Part shown: in pieces, positions 37,090-45,823 of the stretch
Position numbering within the stretch: position 1 is the first letter of the stretch
Layout: each line of letters starts with the position of its first letter
Assembly: GCF_008763945.1 (NCBI RefSeq)
Contig: NZ_VTQH01000001.1
Span: 868,110 to 932,109, forward strand
DNA length: 64,000 nucleotides
From: Microbacterium testaceum StLB037
GTDB taxonomy: Bacteria; Actinomycetota; Actinomycetes; Actinomycetales; Microbacteriaceae
Direction: 5' to 3'
Translations under genes and position numbers: made by a program
The notes under the pieces: model-generated
Told to the model about the DNA's origin: nothing
The model's input: only the letters and a program-made list of their open reading frames with translations
Database searches by the model: none

Positions 37090-38193
37090 ATGACCCTCCC
37101 CGCCGCTCTCGATCCCCGCCGCTGGTGGTCGGACGCGATCACCGCCGACCGGCTGCTGCTGGCCGCCAAGACCGCCGCAGCCGCCGCCCTCGCCTGGTAT
37201 CTCGCTCCTTTCGTGCCTCTCGCGCAGAGCGAGTACTCGTACTACGCCCCGCTCGGCGTGCTCGTGAGCATGTACCCCACCGTCGCGCGCTCGGCCTCGA
37301 GCGGCGTGCAGGCCGTCGTCGGGCTCGCCCTCGGCATCGGACTGGGCCTCGCGAGCCTCGCCGTGGTGGGTACGGGCGTGTCCCGCATCGTCGCCGTCGC
37401 GGCCGTCATCCTCATCGGGGTGCTCCTCGCGGGCGTGCGCGCGCTGGGCGTCGGCCGCGACTGGGTGGCGATCGCGGGGCTCTTCGTGCTCCTACTCGGC
37501 GGTGCCGACCCCGACGGCTACTCGGTGTCGTATCTGGTCACGATGGCGTTCGGTGTGGTGGTGGGAGTCGTCGTGAACCTCGTCGTCGTCCCTCCGCTCA
37601 GGGTGAAGAAGGCCGACGACCGCCTGAGTCAGCTCCGCGACGCGCTCGGCGAGGCTCTCCGGGCCATGTCCTCCTCCCTCGCCGGCCGCTCCTTCGACCC
37701 CGAGGCGGCCGACCGGGCCGCCGCCGCGCTCGAGGGCACGCTCGTCGACGTGCGGGAAGAGGTCGAGCTCGCCGACGAGAGCCGCCGGTACAACCCGCGC
37801 GGCCGCCGCGTGAAGACCCCGCGCGACCTGGGGCGCCGCCGCTTGGACGCCCTGACCGGCACGGCGGACGCCACCCGCGAACTCGCCGCGGCGCTGGCGA
37901 GGCTCACCGCCGGCCCCGACGTCGACACCCGCCTTCCCGCCGACGTCCGCCGAATCCTCGCCGACGCGATCGACGCGGTCTCGCGGCTGGTGACCACCCC
38001 GCCCGAGCCCGAGGCCACCGCGGGCCAGGTGCGCGAGGCGGAGACCGCCCTCACCCGCTACACCGAGAGCCTGCGCGCCCTCGACGCGCACGAAGAGCCC
38101 CTCGACGCGTGGGAGGCCGCGGTGAGCCTCCGTCGCGTGATCGCGGCGTGCGGACCGTTCTCGGATCCGGATGCCGATACCGCGGCGCGCTGA
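37090..38193 (+). CDS. FUSC family membrane protein (aromatic acid exporter-like)
   Basis: A 367-residue inner-membrane protein. Six helices lie in the first ~165 residues, including YYAPLGVLVSMYPTVARSASSGVQAVVG, the signature of the FUSC/aromatic acid exporter N-terminal domain. The rest is a soluble Arg/Ala-rich helical region (residues 170-360). It may export aromatic or other organic acids. It is convergent with the sugar kinase gene, with 27 bases and no clear terminator between. Confidence 0.82.
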   Translation: MTLPAALDPRRWWSDAITADRLLLAAKTAAAAALAWYLAPFVPLAQSEYSYYAPLGVLVSMYPTVARSASSGVQAVVGLALGIGLGLASLAVVGTGVSRIVAVAAVILIGVLLAGVRALGVGRDWVAIAGLFVLLLGGADPDGYSVSYLVTMAFGVVVGVVVNLVVVPPLRVKKADDRLSQLRDALGEALRAMSSSLAGRSFDPEAADRAAAALEGTLVDVREEVELADESRRYNPRGRRVKTPRDLGRRRLDALTGTADATRELAAALARLTAGPDVDTRLPADVRRILADAIDAVSRLVTTPPEPEATAGQVREAETALTRYTESLRALDAHEEPLDAWEAAVSLRRVIAACGPFSDPDADTAAR

Positions 38194-38220
38194 CCGTCTC
38201 GACGCTGCGGCAGGGCGAGG

Positions 38221-39462
38221 TCAGCGCGCCCGGCCGCCCACCGCATCGAGTGCTCGATCCAATGCGACCTCCGTGGCCCGCCGCGCGGCGGCCGGGACCG
38301 CGGCGAGGAAGCCGCCGACGAAGGTATCGCCCAGGCCGATCGTGGTGGGGTGGGCGGTGTCGACGACGTACGCCGGCACCCCGACGGCCCCGGTTCCGCT
38401 CAGGGCGTCCACCACCACGGTCCCCCCGGCGTGGCGCGGAAGCTTCGCGGTGACGTCGAGGTCGCCCGCGGTGCACGCGTCGCCGAGTCGATACCGGGTC
38501 GCCGCCGTGCGCACCGCGCTCTCGAGGCTCGACGCGTGCCGGGCCGCCGCGGGCCCCACGGCGAGCGCCCAGTACTTCGTGTGCACGACGAGCGCCCGTG
38601 CGGGGATGAGCCGGTGCGCCTCGGCGAGGGCCGTGGCGACGTCGGCGGCCGACAGCAGGTCCACGGGCCGCCCCAGGTACTCCTGCAGTTCGTCCTCGTT
38701 CATGCCGTAGACGTCGATGCGATCGAGCAGTCGTGCGCGCACGTGGGTCGAGAGCTCGCGGTGGTAGAAGCCCGCGTCCTCGTAGTACACCAGGGCATCG
38801 GCGGGAAGACGCCGCATGGCCGCGACGAGATCGTCGAGCCGGGCCTCGAGCAGGTCGGCATCCTGCATGGTGTTGAACCCCGACACGAGGAAAGCGGCGG
38901 CCCCCTCGAGAGCGTCGCCGAGCCCGTCGGCGATCGCCATCTCGCGATTGGGCGCATCGTTGGCGAAGATCAGGCGATTGGATGCCGGTGCCCTGACCTC
39001 TCCGTCGACGAGGCGCACCGTCGCCCCCTCGGGGTACTGCACGATGAGATGCGGATCGAGGGTGTCCCGCGTGGCCGACGAGACGACCCGCATCGAGGCC
39101 GGGAGCAGTCGCCGCACGTTGTCGTCGATGCTGACGAGATGCTGCACGGTGGGAACGCCGATGCGGTCGAGGGCGATCCCCGCGCGCACGCCCGTTCCCC
39201 CGAGCGTGACCGTGGTGTCGAAGTGCGCCGCGAAGGTCTCGACGATCTCCGAGGTCAGGACGAAGCGCTCGCCTCCCCCGCCCGAGGCGAGGAAGGCGAG
39301 CACCGTCACCACGAGCGCACGCTCGTCGATGATGGGCGTCGTGATGGTCAACTCGTCGAGACGGATGCCGTGCTCCGCGGCCAGGGCCGTGAGCACCTCG
39401 GCATCCCATCGGATCTCGTAGTCGACGGTTCCGCCGAGTCCGAGGACGAGGTCTTCCGCCAT
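38221..39462 (-). CDS. ADP-dependent phosphofructokinase/glucokinase-type sugar kinase
   Basis: A 413-residue ribokinase-fold kinase that I place in the ADP-dependent PFK/GK family rather than plain PfkB, from its length and motifs: VTLGGTGVRAG, NRLIFANDAPNREM, SGFNTMQDADLL, the NxxE motif in GMNEDELQEYL near residue 255, and the GxGD catalytic motif in GLGDTF near 378. It is the last gene of the sugar operon, 19 bases after the aldolase gene, so it probably makes the phosphosugar that the aldolase cleaves, using ADP as donor. Such kinases are common in archaea and rare in bacteria. Confidence 0.75.
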   Translation of the reverse strand: MAEDLVLGLGGTVDYEIRWDAEVLTALAAEHGIRLDELTITTPIIDERALVVTVLAFLASGGGGERFVLTSEIVETFAAHFDTTVTLGGTGVRAGIALDRIGVPTVQHLVSIDDNVRRLLPASMRVVSSATRDTLDPHLIVQYPEGATVRLVDGEVRAPASNRLIFANDAPNREMAIADGLGDALEGAAAFLVSGFNTMQDADLLEARLDDLVAAMRRLPADALVYYEDAGFYHRELSTHVRARLLDRIDVYGMNEDELQEYLGRPVDLLSAADVATALAEAHRLIPARALVVHTKYWALAVGPAAARHASSLESAVRTAATRYRLGDACTAGDLDVTAKLPRHAGGTVVVDALSGTGAVGVPAYVVDTAHPTTIGLGDTFVGGFLAAVPAAARRATEVALDRALDAVGGRAR

Positions 39463-39481
39463 GGCGCTGTTCTCCGTCCGC

Positions 39482-40345
39482 TCAGTACAGGTCGGCCTTG
39501 CCGGCGGCGCCGAACAGGTCGATCTTCTCCGCGGCCGTGACCTTCATCGCGGCGATGCACTCGGGCTGGATCGCGTTGGGCTCGCGCAGGCGCCGGTCGG
39601 TGCCGAGCACCTCGCGCATGCGGTCATGGTAGGCCACCTTGATGTCGCTGGAGATGTTGATCTTGTTCACGCCCAGCTCGACCGCCCGGCTCAGCTCACC
39701 GTCGGGGTTGCTCGACCCGCCGTGCAGCACGAGCGGGATGCCGACGGCGGCCTTGATCTGCTCGAGCAGGTCGTGGCGCAGCTCGGGGTTCTTCTCGGCC
39801 GGGTACAGGCCGTGCGAGGTGCCGATGGCGATCGCGAGGCTGTCCACCCCGGTCTGCTCGACGAAGCGCACCGCGTCGTCGACGTTGGTGTAGATGATCT
39901 CGGCCGCGCCCGACTCGCCGTAGCTGTCGTTCGCACCGATCGTGCCGAGCTCGCCCTCGACCTGGACGCCCGCGGCGTGGGCGGCTTCGACGACCTTGCG
40001 CGTGAGCGCCACGTTCTGATCGAAGGGCTCGAGCGAGGCGTCGATCATGACCGAGGTGAAGCCCGCCTGGATGGCCTGCACGATCTGCTCGTACGTTCCG
40101 CCGTGGTCCCAGTGGATGGCGACGGGCACGCTCGAGCGGTGCGCGCGAGCGTGCATCGCCGGGATGAGGTCGGTCGTGATGTGCGAGACCTCGTCGGGGT
40201 GGATCGCGATGATGACCGGGGCGTTCTTCTCCTCGCTGATGTCCATGATCCCGGTGAACATCGCCCAATCGCTGATGTTGAAGGCCGGGATGGCGAAGCT
40301 GTGGGCGTTGGCCACGTCGAGGATGGACTTGCCGGTGTAGAGCAC
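39482..40345 (-). CDS. class II fructose/tagatose-bisphosphate-type aldolase
   Basis: A 287-residue zinc-dependent ketose-bisphosphate aldolase. Key motifs: HWDHGGTYEQI (catalytic Asp and zinc His), EGELGTIGANDS (Glu), GTSHGLYP (zinc His) and LHGGSS (zinc His). The GTG at 40345 follows AAGGAG by six bases. It is cotranscribed with an ABC sugar importer and the ADP-dependent-type kinase, so it likely splits an imported ketose phosphate into triose phosphates. Specificity between fructose, tagatose and other ketoses cannot be read from sequence here. Confidence 0.92.
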   Translation of the reverse strand: MLYTGKSILDVANAHSFAIPAFNISDWAMFTGIMDISEEKNAPVIIAIHPDEVSHITTDLIPAMHARAHRSSVPVAIHWDHGGTYEQIVQAIQAGFTSVMIDASLEPFDQNVALTRKVVEAAHAAGVQVEGELGTIGANDSYGESGAAEIIYTNVDDAVRFVEQTGVDSLAIAIGTSHGLYPAEKNPELRHDLLEQIKAAVGIPLVLHGGSSNPDGELSRAVELGVNKINISSDIKVAYHDRMREVLGTDRRLREPNAIQPECIAAMKVTAAEKIDLFGAAGKADLY

Positions 40346-40380
40346 GGATTTCTCCTTGTTCGGGGTTGGGTAGGCGGGAG

Positions 40381-41280
40381 TCAGCTCTTCACCGAGCCGG
40401 CGGTGAGGCCGCTGATGAAGAAGCGTTGGAAGAAGAGGAAGAGCACCAGCACCGGGATCGAGCCGAGGATGCTCATCGCCATGATCTGGTTCCACTCGTA
40501 GGAGTGCTGACCCATGAGCAGCTGGATGCCGATCGGGACCGTGCGCATGTCGATGGTGCGCGTGAGGGTCAGCGCGAAGAGGAACTCGTTCCACGCGATC
40601 ATGAACGTGTAGATGCCGACCGAGACGATCCCGGGGATCGAGATCGGCACGAGCACGCGCCACAGGGCCGTGAAGGAGCCGGCGCCGTCGACGCGGACGG
40701 CCTCGTCGAGCTCCTTCGGCAGGGTGTTGAAGTACCCCGTCATCATGATGATCGCGTAGGGCAGCGTGAACACCATGTAGGTGAAGATGAGGCCCGGGTA
40801 GGTGTTGTACAGGCCGAGTCCCACCATCAGCCCGAAGTACGGGATGAGCAGCGTGATGGGCGGGACGGCCTGGACGCTCACGATGATGACGTTGACGACG
40901 CGCTTGCCGCGGAATTCGAAGCGGCTGAAGGCGTAGGCCGCCTGGATGGCGACCAGCAGCGTCAGGATCGTCACCGCCCCCGCCACGACGTAGCTGTTGA
41001 TGAAGAAGCGCACCGTTTCGGGGTTTGTGAAGATCGACACGTACGCGTCGAACGAAAAGGTGTCGGTGATGAGGCGCGGCGGCAGCTCGAAGATCTGCGT
41101 GTTCGACTTGAACGAGCTCGAGAGCATCCACAGCACGGGGCCGGCGGCGAAGACCGCGCCGAGGAGCAGACCGACGAGGACGCCGACCTTGGCGACCCGG
41201 CGACGGGCGACCGTGCTGCTGACGCGGGGGCGCGCGGTGGTGCTGCTGACGCGCGAGCGCGCGGTGGTGGTCGAGGCCAT
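40381..41280 (-). CDS. sugar ABC transporter permease, MalG type
   Basis: A 299-residue inner-membrane subunit with six helices. The EAA loop reads ELDEAVRVDGAGSFTALWRV near residue 195 and contacts the ATPase. The N-terminal ~30 residues are a repetitive Ser/Thr/Arg tail (TTARSRVSS, TTARPRVSS, STVARRRV) from a duplicated DNA segment. It begins two bases after the MalF-type permease gene. No ATPase gene is in the operon, so it probably uses a shared MsiK-like ATPase. Confidence 0.93.
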   Translation of the reverse strand: MASTTTARSRVSSTTARPRVSSTVARRRVAKVGVLVGLLLGAVFAAGPVLWMLSSSFKSNTQIFELPPRLITDTFSFDAYVSIFTNPETVRFFINSYVVAGAVTILTLLVAIQAAYAFSRFEFRGKRVVNVIIVSVQAVPPITLLIPYFGLMVGLGLYNTYPGLIFTYMVFTLPYAIIMMTGYFNTLPKELDEAVRVDGAGSFTALWRVLVPISIPGIVSVGIYTFMIAWNEFLFALTLTRTIDMRTVPIGIQLLMGQHSYEWNQIMAMSILGSIPVLVLFLFFQRFFISGLTAGSVKS

Positions 41281-41282
41281 GG

Positions 41283-42212
41283 TCAGTCCCTCGCCTTCTG
41301 GTGGCGGACGTAGAGCACCGCGATGATCATCGACATCGCCAGGACCAGCACCGCCGAGGTGGAGGCCATCGAGAAGTCGTACTTCGCGAACGCGAGCTTG
41401 TAGGTGAAGGTGCTGAGCATCTCGGTGACGTCGATCGGGCCGCCGCCGGTGGTCAGCCAGATGAGCGCGAACTGCTGCGAGGTCCAGATGAGGTCGAGCA
41501 GCACGAGGCTGACGATGATCGGGCGCAGCTGCGGGATGGTGACGTTCCAGAAGCGCTGGACGGGGCTCGCGCCGTCGACGGTCGCCGCCTCGTACAGGTC
41601 GCTCGGAATGCCCTGAAGACCCGCGAGCAGGCTCACCATGAAGAAGGGATAGCCGGCCCAGATGTTGATGAAGGTGACCGTCCCCAGAGCGAGCTGCGGC
41701 GAGGCGAGCCACTCGATGTTCGTGTTCAGCAGGAAGTTGACGATGCCGTTGGGGGCGAGCAGCATGCGCCACAGCACCGCGATGACGGCGACCGTGAACA
41801 ACCACGGCAGCACGTACAGGCCGCGGAAGATCGCCCGGGGCACGGCCCCGATGAGGCGGCTGTTGAGCAGGAGGGCGAACGACAGACCGAGGACGAGGTG
41901 AGCGGCGACGCTCGTGAGGGTGAAGAAGAGGGTGTTGCCCGTCGCCTTCCAGAACCCGGAGTCGGTGAGGATCGCGACGTAGTTGTCGACGCCCACGACC
42001 TCGGGGCTCTTGTTGAGGATGACGTTGTCCTGGAAGGAGTACCCGATCACCATGACGATGGGGACGATCATCAGGACGAACAACAGGATCAGGGTCGGCG
42101 AGAGGAAGGCGTAGGCCTCGCCGGCCCTGCGGAGTTGGCGGGTGCGGCGGGAGGCCGGTCGTCCGGTGACGATCACCTCGGTGTCGGGGGGAGTGAGGGT
42201 GCGCATGGTCAT
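41283..42212 (-). CDS. sugar ABC transporter permease, MalF type
   Basis: A 309-residue inner-membrane permease with six helices. The EAA loop is DLYEAATVDGASPVQRFWNV near residue 215. The start is uncertain: ATG codons at 42212 and 42206 are both possible and no strong ribosome binding site is seen; I use the first. It follows the binding-protein gene after a strong hairpin and precedes the MalG-type gene by two bases. Confidence 0.92.
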   Translation of the reverse strand: MTMRTLTPPDTEVIVTGRPASRRTRQLRRAGEAYAFLSPTLILLFVLMIVPIVMVIGYSFQDNVILNKSPEVVGVDNYVAILTDSGFWKATGNTLFFTLTSVAAHLVLGLSFALLLNSRLIGAVPRAIFRGLYVLPWLFTVAVIAVLWRMLLAPNGIVNFLLNTNIEWLASPQLALGTVTFINIWAGYPFFMVSLLAGLQGIPSDLYEAATVDGASPVQRFWNVTIPQLRPIIVSLVLLDLIWTSQQFALIWLTTGGGPIDVTEMLSTFTYKLAFAKYDFSMASTSAVLVLAMSMIIAVLYVRHQKARD

Positions 42213-42232
42213 GATGTGCGGCTTTCGCTGGG

Positions 42233-42272
42233 CGGGATGCCGCACCGCGCTCGGGGGCGGTGCGGCATCCCG
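42233..42272 (-). promoter_or_regulatory. intercistronic hairpin between binding protein and permease genes
   Basis: A perfect 16-bp stem (42233-42248 with 42257-42272) with an 8-base loop lies 14 bases after the binding-protein stop. No T-run follows. Such hairpins often protect the upstream mRNA or terminate part of the transcripts, so that the binding protein is made in excess over the permeases. Confidence 0.7.
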
Positions 42273-42285
42273 GTTCGAGGTCGGA

Positions 42286-43578
42286 TCAGAACTCCGACGT
42301 CCATTCGTCCTGCGTCTTCGTGAGGGCGTCGCTCATCGACTGCTGACCGTCGAGCGCGGACTGGAACTGCGTGCCGAACTGGCGCATCAGCTCCTCGGCG
42401 ACCGGGAGGCCGGTGAACTCGTTCGCCGGGTAGCCCTCCTTGTAGATGTCGAAGGCCGTCTTGAACAGCTCGTCGTCCTCGACGAAGGTCGGCACGCTCT
42501 CGGTGTTGCCCGGGAAGGCCTTGGCCATGGTCGACAGTTCGCTGTTGACGTCCTTGCTCATCAGGAACTGCACGAGCTTGAAGGCAGCGTCCTTGTGCTC
42601 GGAGTTCTCGGCGACGCCGATGCCCCAGGAGGCGTAAGGGATGCCGCGCTGACCGGAGAAGCCGTCCTCGGCGGGAACGGCCGAGATCGAGAATTTCAGG
42701 TCGGGGTTCGACTCGCGGATGAGGTTGATGTGCGCGAGGGAGTCGATCATCATGCCGACGCGACCGTTGGTGAACTCCTCGACCTTGTCCTGCTCCTTCA
42801 TCGTGAACGACCCGGGGGCGATCACGCCGTCCTTCCAGAGCTGCTGGATGTAAGCCGTCGCCGACGACACGTCGGAGTTGGTCAGGTCGGGCTGGCCGTC
42901 CTTGAGCATCGAGCCACCCGAAGCCCACACCCACGACATGACGTCGTTCTGCACGCCGTTGGGCGCTTCGAGCGAGAGCGGGAGGACCCAGCCCGACACG
43001 TCGCCGCCGAGGGCCTTGATCTTCTTCGCCGCGTCGGCGAACTCGGTGCGCGTCGACGGCGGGGCCGAGACTCCCGCCTGCGAGAGCAGGCCGTCGTTCG
43101 TGAACATCGGGTAGACGAAGTTGACCACCGGGATCATGTACGTGCTGCCGTCGACCTTGATCTGGCTCGCCAGCTGGCTCTCGTCGTATCCCGACGAGCT
43201 CATCAGCTCGGACAGGTCGGCGATGACACCCTGCTTCGCGAAGTCGCTGACCCAGGCGCCGTCGAGCCCCACCACGTCGGGCATGGTGCCCGAGGCCGCT
43301 CCGGCGAAGAGCTGCTCCTTGGTCGAGGCGTAGGGCCCGCTCACCAGGTCGACCTTGATGCCGGGGTTCTCCTTCTCGAACTGGTCCATGAGTCCGCGGA
43401 ACTGGCCGTCGCCCAGTTCGGGCTCCCACCACTGCGCGAACTCGATCGTGACGTCCCCGTCCGCGGAGGTGCCTCCTCCGCTCGACGAGCACCCCGCCAT
43501 CGCCAGGAGGGTCGTGGCCGCTGCTGCGACACCGACGAGCTTGATGGCGTTCCGACGCCGGCGCCCGCTGTTGTCCAT
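42286..43578 (-). CDS. sugar ABC transporter substrate-binding lipoprotein
   Basis: A 430-residue extracytoplasmic binding protein. The signal peptide ends in a lipobox, LLAMAGC with Cys30, so the mature protein is lipid-anchored to the outer face of the membrane. The body matches family 1 solute-binding proteins (FAQWWEPELGDGQFRGLMDQFEKENPGIKV at the start, GQRGIPYASWGIGVAENSEHKDAA later). GAGGAG before the ATG is strong. First gene of the importer-aldolase-kinase operon, divergent from the DeoR regulator. Confidence 0.93.
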   Translation of the reverse strand: MDNSGRRRRNAIKLVGVAAAATTLLAMAGCSSSGGGTSADGDVTIEFAQWWEPELGDGQFRGLMDQFEKENPGIKVDLVSGPYASTKEQLFAGAASGTMPDVVGLDGAWVSDFAKQGVIADLSELMSSSGYDESQLASQIKVDGSTYMIPVVNFVYPMFTNDGLLSQAGVSAPPSTRTEFADAAKKIKALGGDVSGWVLPLSLEAPNGVQNDVMSWVWASGGSMLKDGQPDLTNSDVSSATAYIQQLWKDGVIAPGSFTMKEQDKVEEFTNGRVGMMIDSLAHINLIRESNPDLKFSISAVPAEDGFSGQRGIPYASWGIGVAENSEHKDAAFKLVQFLMSKDVNSELSTMAKAFPGNTESVPTFVEDDELFKTAFDIYKEGYPANEFTGLPVAEELMRQFGTQFQSALDGQQSMSDALTKTQDEWTSEF

Positions 43579-43626
43579 CGTTTCTCCTCGTTGAGATCTG
43601 CCGCATTTCGCGCTGTTCTGCGCGTT

Positions 43627-43729
43627 CTTGCGTCTTTCAGCATGAGTATGCGCTTACGTGCGACACACCGCAAGGGTGCGATGCAGATTCGTGACAATTG
43701 CGGCACGCAGGCGCGTGGAAAAACGCAAG
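43627..43729. promoter_or_regulatory. split inverted operator in the DeoR/sugar-operon promoter region
   Basis: CTTGCGTCTTTC (43627-43638) and its near-exact inverse GAAAAACGCAAG (43718-43729), 11 of 12 positions complementary, face each other across 79 bases between the divergent genes. Additional TTTCGC copies flank them. DeoR proteins often bind several such sites and can loop DNA; this placement would control both promoters. Confidence 0.45.
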
Positions 43730-43811
43730 CATCGCGCTGTGGATGCTGTTCTTTGCCGATTTCGCACAAATTCCGGAGACGATCCTGCGGCTCTGTGCTA
43801 GAGATGACGGC

Positions 43812-44618
43812 ATGGACGCATCCACAGCCACGGTGAAGCGGCGCCTCCCGGCCGGGCGCAAGGCCGAGCTCGCCGCCTACGTCGCCGAGTCGGGTCAGGT
43901 GACCGTGGTCGATCTCGCCTCGCACTTCGGCGTCTCGATCGACACCGTCCGACGCGACCTGGACCAGTTGGACCGGGAGGGCATCGTCGTGCGCACGCAC
44001 GGGGGAGCCGTGAGCGCGATGTCGGTGCCCGGACGCGACCGCGGGCTCGATGTGCGCCTGCAGATGCAGATCACCGAGAAAGAGCGCATCGCCGCGCTGG
44101 CCGTCGATCTCATCGAGGACGGCTCGGTGCTCATGCTCAATGCCGGAACGACGACGCTCGCCGTCGCCCGCGCTCTGCGCAACCACCGCGACCTCACGAT
44201 CGCCACGAACAACCTGCGCATCCCCGCCGAGATCTCCCCCTCGGTGTTCCGCGACCTCTTCATCTTCGGCGGCGCCGTCCGCACGATCACGCAGGCGACG
44301 ACGGGCCCGGTCACCCTCGCGATGAACTCCCACTCCCCCGAGGTCGACATCCGGTGCGACTACGCGCTCATCGCCGTCGGCGCCGTCGATGCCTCGGGCT
44401 TCTCCACGAGCAACCTCGGCGACGCGACGATGATGACCGAGATGATCCAGAAGGCCGACCGCACGGCGATCCTCGCCGACTCGTCGAAGCTCGATCGGCG
44501 CCTGTTCGCGCAGATCGCTCCTCTCGAGAAGGCGGACTACCTCATCACCGACGCCGCCCCCTCCCCCGACCTGGCAGCGGCTCTCGCGGAGGCGGGGGTC
44601 ACCGTCGTCACCCCCTGA
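43812..44618 (+). CDS. DeoR/GlpR family transcriptional regulator
   Basis: A 268-residue sugar-phosphate-responsive repressor. N-terminal HTH: GQVTVVDLASHFGVSIDTVRRDLDQLDREG (about residues 25-55), then RTHGGAV, the DeoR hinge. The C-terminal DeoR effector domain has LNAGTTTLAVARAL and FGGAVR, with IGVGAVDASGF-like sequence AVGAVDASGF. The ATG at 43812 gives the standard family start. It is divergent from the sugar operon and probably represses it until a phosphosugar, perhaps the kinase product, binds. Its stop abuts that of the next gene at TGATCA. Confidence 0.92.
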   Translation: MDASTATVKRRLPAGRKAELAAYVAESGQVTVVDLASHFGVSIDTVRRDLDQLDREGIVVRTHGGAVSAMSVPGRDRGLDVRLQMQITEKERIAALAVDLIEDGSVLMLNAGTTTLAVARALRNHRDLTIATNNLRIPAEISPSVFRDLFIFGGAVRTITQATTGPVTLAMNSHSPEVDIRCDYALIAVGAVDASGFSTSNLGDATMMTEMIQKADRTAILADSSKLDRRLFAQIAPLEKADYLITDAAPSPDLAAALAEAGVTVVTP

Positions 44619-45743
44619 TCACGACGCGGCCAGCTCCACACGCAGAATCCGGTCCGAGTCTCCACCGCCGCGGTCCGTGTCGCTCGTGACGAGCCAGAGG
44701 GCGCCGTCGGGCGCCAGGACCGCGTCGCGCAGCCGCCCGTACTCCCCCGCGAAGAACTCCCGCGCGGCTCCCGGATCGGCCGTCGATACCGCGCGGAGGC
44801 GTTCGCCGCGCAGGTTCGCGATCAGCACGGAGCCTTCGACCACGGCGAGACCGCTCGGACTCGCGTCCGCGGGCGCCCACTGCGCCACGGGATCCGTGTA
44901 GCGATCGTCGCCGCCGATCCCCTCGACGTCGGGCCACCCGTAATTCGCCCCCGGCTCGATCACGTTCAGCTCGTCCCATGTGTTCTGTCCGAACTCCGAC
45001 GCCCACATCACGCCCTCGGCATCCCACCCGATCCCCTGGGGGTTGCGGTGGCCGAGGGTCCAGACGGGGGAGCCGGGGAACGGGTTGTCGGCGGGCACGT
45101 CGCCCTCGGCCGTGACGCGGAGGATCTTGCCGCCGAGGGAGTCGGCATCCTGGGAATTCTCCCGCTCGGCAGCGTCACCGGTCGTGACGTACAGCATGCC
45201 GTCGGGCCCGAAGGCGAGGCGCCCGCCGTTGTGCGTGCGGGCGGACGGGATGCCGGCGACCACCGTCTCCTCCGCGCCGAGGGAGTACGTGCCCGGCGCG
45301 CCTTCCAGGGGGAACCGGACGACCCGGTTGCCGTCGGAGGTCGTGGCGTAGGCGTAGAGGTGGGTGTCGTCCGTCGCGATCCCCAGCAGACCACCCTCGC
45401 CCCCGACGCGGACGTCGTCGACCTCGCCGACCACGCGCGTCTCGGTCCCGACGATCTCGAGGATTTCCCCGGTGTCGCGCTGGCTGACGAAGGCCGTGTC
45501 GCCGCGGAAGGCGACGGACCACGGGGTGGTCAGCCCCGTCGCGACGGGCTGAGGATCACCGGAGGGGAAGACGGCGGCCGCGCGCTCCGGCTCGCCCGGT
45601 GACGCCGCGGGAGCCGATGCGGACGGCGAGGGCGAACCGATCGACTCGACCTCGGGCGCACATCCCGCGAGAGCGGCCATCGACAGGGCCAGGAGGGCGC
45701 TCGCGCCGGCACGGCGCGGGTGGACGGGTGCGGTGCGGTTCAT
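44619..45743 (-). CDS. PQQ-dependent sugar dehydrogenase-like lipoprotein
   Basis: A 374-residue protein with a lipobox (AALAGC, Cys28), so anchored outside the membrane. After a Ser/Pro/Ala linker it has the six-bladed beta-propeller of glucose/sorbosone dehydrogenases: GEGGLLGIA, HNGGRLAFGPDGMLYVTTGD and LGHRNPQGIGWD are the family motifs. Soluble quinoprotein glucose dehydrogenase uses PQQ, but many actinobacterial members have no known activity and PQQ biosynthesis genes are not in this window. AAGGAG precedes the ATG. Convergent with the DeoR gene, with no gap between the stops. Confidence 0.9.
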   Translation of the reverse strand: MNRTAPVHPRRAGASALLALSMAALAGCAPEVESIGSPSPSASAPAASPGEPERAAAVFPSGDPQPVATGLTTPWSVAFRGDTAFVSQRDTGEILEIVGTETRVVGEVDDVRVGGEGGLLGIATDDTHLYAYATTSDGNRVVRFPLEGAPGTYSLGAEETVVAGIPSARTHNGGRLAFGPDGMLYVTTGDAAERENSQDADSLGGKILRVTAEGDVPADNPFPGSPVWTLGHRNPQGIGWDAEGVMWASEFGQNTWDELNVIEPGANYGWPDVEGIGGDDRYTDPVAQWAPADASPSGLAVVEGSVLIANLRGERLRAVSTADPGAAREFFAGEYGRLRDAVLAPDGALWLVTSDTDRGGGDSDRILRVELAAS

Positions 45744-45823
45744 GCGGTCTCCTTCGACGGAACTCCCGGACTACCCGGCGAACCTGCGTGTCCGCCGGGG
45801 GTTGCTCGACTCGAAGGGCGATT

